Source of the DNA: Candidatus Caccousia avistercoris
GTDB lineage: Bacteria; Bacillota; Clostridia; Oscillospirales; Acutalibacteraceae
Assembly (NCBI GenBank): GCA_018715025.1
Contig: DVMK01000061.1
Location: forward strand, 1 to 24,262
Length of the DNA stretch: 24,262 nucleotides
Direction: 5' to 3'
Shown here: positions 22,373 to 24,262 of the stretch, one piece after another
How the letters are laid out: each line of letters opens with the position of its first letter
How positions within the stretch are numbered: position 1 is the first letter of the stretch
The notes under the pieces: generated by a model
Database searches by the model: none
Seen by the model: only the letters and a program-made list of their open reading frames with translations
What the model was told of the DNA's origin: nothing
Translations under genes and position numbers: made by a program

Positions 22373-22387
22373 GGCCGGAACCGGCCT
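22372..22387 (+). other. Short palindromic hairpin between the HAD and AraC genes
   Basis: AGGCCGG (22372-22378) and CCGGCCT (22381-22387) are perfect arms around AA, directly after the HAD stop codon. GTAAAAAAGGGGGGC follows, containing the ribosome site of the AraC gene but no T-run. It is probably a minor stability element. Confidence 0.35.
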
Positions 22388-22407
22388 GTAAAAAAGGGGG
22401 GCTTCCT

Positions 22408-23406
22408 ATGGCGGAAGAGTTTATCAAGAATGTGTCGGTGCACGTATCCTCCCGATCGTTCCTGAATATTACCTTCAACATCTTCCAGTGTGCCAACTAT
22501 GAGGTAGAGAGCGGTTCCCGGTTTTCCACCTCAGAGGACGATGTGTTTCAGCTTTTTTATGTGAACAGCGGCGCCGGATTTCTGGAAACAGAGGCGTACG
22601 CCGCCAAGGTGCGGGCGGGAAGCGGCTTTGTCATTTTCCCCGACGTTCCCTACTCCTTCACCACCGTGGGGGAAGAGGCCGCCAGCCTTACCTGGGTCAC
22701 CTTCTCCGGCTTCCGGGTGGACCATTACCTGAGCCGGGCGGCCATTTGGCCCGCCAGGCCGGTGTTTGACGACCCGAAGGGGGAGGTGGGCAAAAAGCTG
22801 AACGATCTGTACATGAAGTCCCACCGGCTGCCCAACCGGTACTGCAAGATGATGTCGGCCCTGTACGACATTTTCGCCTACCTGCTGGACAACAACGAGC
22901 CGAAAAAGCCGGAAAGCTACAAGGATTTCAAGGACACGGCCAATTACCTCACCGCCTTCGCCGCCCGGTATGTGGAGCGCAACTACATGAACCCCATTAC
23001 CGTGGACGACCTGGCCAACCGGCTGGGCATTACCCGCAAGCACCTGTGCGCCGTGTTCAACCGGGTGCTGCAGATTACCCCCAAGCAGTTCATCATCCTG
23101 TACCGCATCGAGAAGGCCTGCAAGCTGCTGCTCAGCTCGAACCAGTCGATTCAGGAGATTGCGGAGGCGGTGGGCTACACCAATCAATTTTATTTTTCCA
23201 AGGAATTCAAGCGGATTGTGGGGAAGAGCCCTTCCGAATACCGGAACAGCAAGGAAAAGGTGGAGGTGTTCAGCTACCGCTCCTTCCTTTCCACCCTGAT
23301 GCGGCAGTACGAAATGGACGACTCCAACATGCCGGGCGACTGGAAGGTGCTCATTACCCCCTCGCGGAAAGAGACAGAAGGAGGCGTTTCTCATGGAGGA
23401 GCGTGA
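22408..23406 (+). CDS. AraC-family transcriptional regulator
   Basis: This 332-residue regulator has an N-terminal cupin-like ligand domain (about 20-110, with GSGFVIFPDVPYSFTT at 71-86) and a C-terminal double helix-turn-helix (about 198-281). The latter contains ITVDDLANRLGITRKHLCAVFNRV and the second motif SIQEIAEAVGYTNQFYFSKEFKR, ending in GKSPSEYR as AraC domains do. About 50 residues follow the DNA-binding domain, more than usual. The ATG at 22408 is preceded by AAGGGGGG about 7 bases upstream. It lies at the end of the Opp-like operon, so it most likely senses the imported sugar or its breakdown product and activates the operon from the leader at 15119-15296. That target is an inference. 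It overlaps the next gene by 14 bases. Confidence 0.93.
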   Translation: MAEEFIKNVSVHVSSRSFLNITFNIFQCANYEVESGSRFSTSEDDVFQLFYVNSGAGFLETEAYAAKVRAGSGFVIFPDVPYSFTTVGEEAASLTWVTFSGFRVDHYLSRAAIWPARPVFDDPKGEVGKKLNDLYMKSHRLPNRYCKMMSALYDIFAYLLDNNEPKKPESYKDFKDTANYLTAFAARYVERNYMNPITVDDLANRLGITRKHLCAVFNRVLQITPKQFIILYRIEKACKLLLSSNQSIQEIAEAVGYTNQFYFSKEFKRIVGKSPSEYRNSKEKVEVFSYRSFLSTLMRQYEMDDSNMPGDWKVLITPSRKETEGGVSHGGA

Positions 23407-24058
23407 GCGCCAGCTGGCGCTGCGGTATGCGCCGCATGTGTATTTTGACAAAAACGAGACCATCCCCCTGGCCCTGGTGGGCTACGACATTCACCGGGGC
23501 ACCCGCCGCAGCCGTTTCTTCCGCCGCACCCTGGCGGTTGACCTGGAAAAGGCGGAGTTCGTCATAGAATACGCCTATTATTTCGACTATGACATTCAGC
23601 ACATGTACGACCTGGAGCATGTGTGGGTGTGGGTGGGCCATGACGGCCAGGTGGTGGACGCGGAGTGCAGCTCTCACGGGCAGTACGTGAACTGCTGGCG
23701 GTACCGCCCCCAGGCGGAGGACGGCACCCACGTGGCGGTGTACTGCCAGCCGGGCAAGCACGCGTTCTTCCCCGACGGGAAGCTGTTCCTGCTGTTCAGC
23801 AATGTGTACGAGACGTGCACCAAGCTGGCCGGCATCGACGGCCTTCTCATCGCCCCCTTCTTCCAGGGGAGGATCACCAAGGACAGCTACACCGATTACG
23901 TGGTGTGCCAGCACATCCGCAAAACCTACTCCTTCCAGCCCTCTCTGGAGTTTGTGTACCAGCCCACTCCGGAGGATATTTTCCTCCCGGTGGAAACCCT
24001 CCTTCCCCGCATTGAGGGCAGGCTGAACGCCATGCTGGGCCAGCTTCACCTGCAGTAG
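23393..24058 (+). CDS. Protein of unknown function with VPS62/NPP1-like motif spacing
   Basis: I do not recognise this 221-residue protein with certainty. It has no signal peptide or membrane span. Its ordered motifs are RYAPHVYF (11-18), YDLEHVWVWV (72-81), AECSSHGQYVN (90-100), THVAVY (112-117) and GKHAFF (121-126). The sequence of an early RYAP-h-h-F, a central acidic-E/H segment, an S-x-HG and a later G-K/S-HA recalls the VPS62 and necrosis-inducing NPP1-like fold, in which such residues bind a metal; the match is by eye only. H76, H95, H113 and H123 would be the candidate ligands. The ATG at 23393 has AAGGAGG 8 bases upstream, inside the AraC gene, with a 14-base overlap, so it is co-translated with the regulator. 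A terminator follows at once. Role in the sugar locus is unknown. Confidence 0.8.
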   Translation: MEERERQLALRYAPHVYFDKNETIPLALVGYDIHRGTRRSRFFRRTLAVDLEKAEFVIEYAYYFDYDIQHMYDLEHVWVWVGHDGQVVDAECSSHGQYVNCWRYRPQAEDGTHVAVYCQPGKHAFFPDGKLFLLFSNVYETCTKLAGIDGLLIAPFFQGRITKDSYTDYVVCQHIRKTYSFQPSLEFVYQPTPEDIFLPVETLLPRIEGRLNAMLGQLHLQ

Positions 24059-24065
24059 AGTGAAA

Positions 24066-24106
24066 AAAGCCCCGGCCGGGAAAATGCTCCCGGCCGGGGC
24101 TTTCTG
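24066..24106 (+). terminator. Intrinsic terminator ending the Opp-HAD-AraC operon
   Basis: A perfect 16-bp stem (24066-24081 with 24088-24103) rich in GC is bounded by AAA and TTT and lies 8 bases after the last stop codon. Its arm GCCCCGGCCGGGA is almost identical to those at 13992-14002 and 14887-14898. Confidence 0.85.
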
Positions 24107-24118
24107 CCGCCTGCCGCC

Positions 24119-24170
24119 AAAAGAAAAAAGAGAATCCCCCGCCGCGGCAGGGCCGCCGGCGGGGGATTCT
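24119..24170 (-). terminator. Intrinsic terminator for the convergent minus-strand gene
   Basis: The perfect 14-bp arms AGAATCCCCCGCCG (24131-24144) and CGGCGGGGGATTCT (24157-24170) are followed on the minus strand by CTTTTTTCTTTT (24130-24119). This orientation fits the end of the gene entering from the right edge. Confidence 0.75.
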
Positions 24171-24215
24171 GTGTTGAGGCTGCGCTTTGTATAAAGAAAA
24201 ATAACGCTTGCAGGC

Positions 24216-24262
24216 TTACCCGATAGAGGCCACCGCCACAGGGGAGGCGGAGCCGTTGATGT
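24216..24262 (-). CDS. C-terminal tail of an unidentified minus-strand gene (partial)
   Basis: On the minus strand the frame reads INGSASPVAVASIG and then TAA at 24218-24216; the rest lies outside the window. The reading is supported by the minus-strand terminator starting 46 bases further on. Fourteen residues are too few to name the product, and another frame cannot be excluded. Confidence 0.4.
   Translation of the reverse strand, partial: INGSASPVAVASIG

Noticed and set aside
1..24262. tRNA, rRNA, CRISPR array, transposase, integrase or known riboswitch
   Set aside because: No cloverleaf, regularly spaced repeat, mobile-element gene or familiar riboswitch core was found on either strand by reading; a covariance-model search was not possible here.

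Overview
The window looks like chromosomal DNA from a GC-rich Firmicute, probably a gut Oscillospiraceae/Ruminococcaceae-type Clostridium relative. This is inferred from GC-rich coding sequence against AT-rich intergenic gaps, strong AAGGAGG-type ribosome binding sites, TTGACA/TATAAT-type promoters, lipoprotein solute-binding proteins and LplB/YtcP-type sugar permeases. No 16S or other taxonomic marker is present, so the assignment is tentative.

Layout. Positions 1-247 hold a cluster of small hairpins and a strong bidirectional terminator. On the minus strand follow a rhodanese (248-565), a Bcp-type peroxiredoxin (666-1136) and a GH42 beta-galactosidase (1224-3230). A 524-base divergent control region (3231-3754) holds a clear sigma-A promoter for each direction and four copies of the palindrome TTGCGCAA. 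On the plus strand come two sugar ABC permeases and their binding lipoprotein (3755-7282), a terminator, then a LacI-type regulator, a GH53 endo-galactanase and a GH35 beta-galactosidase (7372-12167), and another terminator. A GH109-like NAD-dependent glycosidase/oxidoreductase (12490-13713) stands alone. A small module follows: a 34-residue membrane peptide and two divergent XRE-type regulators (13815-14870). From 15297 to 21827 lies a complete Opp/Dpp-type transporter (binding lipoprotein, two permeases, two ATPases). It runs into a HAD hydrolase, an AraC regulator and a 221-residue protein of unknown function (to 24058). Terminators and the tail of a convergent minus-strand gene close the window.

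How it fits together. The most economical reading is a locus for beta-1,4-galactan or galacto-oligosaccharide scavenging. Two ABC systems (one CUT1-like, one Opp-like) would import oligosaccharides. Cytoplasmic GH53, GH42 and GH35 enzymes would cut them to galactose, and the GH109-like protein may remove a different (perhaps N-acetylgalactosamine) decoration. None of the glycosidases has a visible signal peptide, so digestion would be intracellular. The arrangement (GH42, LacI, GH53, MalEFG-type plus Opp-type transporters) resembles, from memory, the Thermotoga maritima galactan/galactose region around TM1190-TM1204. The substrate is inferred from enzyme families and not proven by the sequence.

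Most worth a second look: the TTGCGCAA operator array, the GH109-like enzyme in a galactan context, the tiny membrane peptide whose ribosome binding site is locked in a hairpin, the unknown 221-residue protein overlapping the AraC gene, and the two structured elements in the leader of the Opp-like operon.
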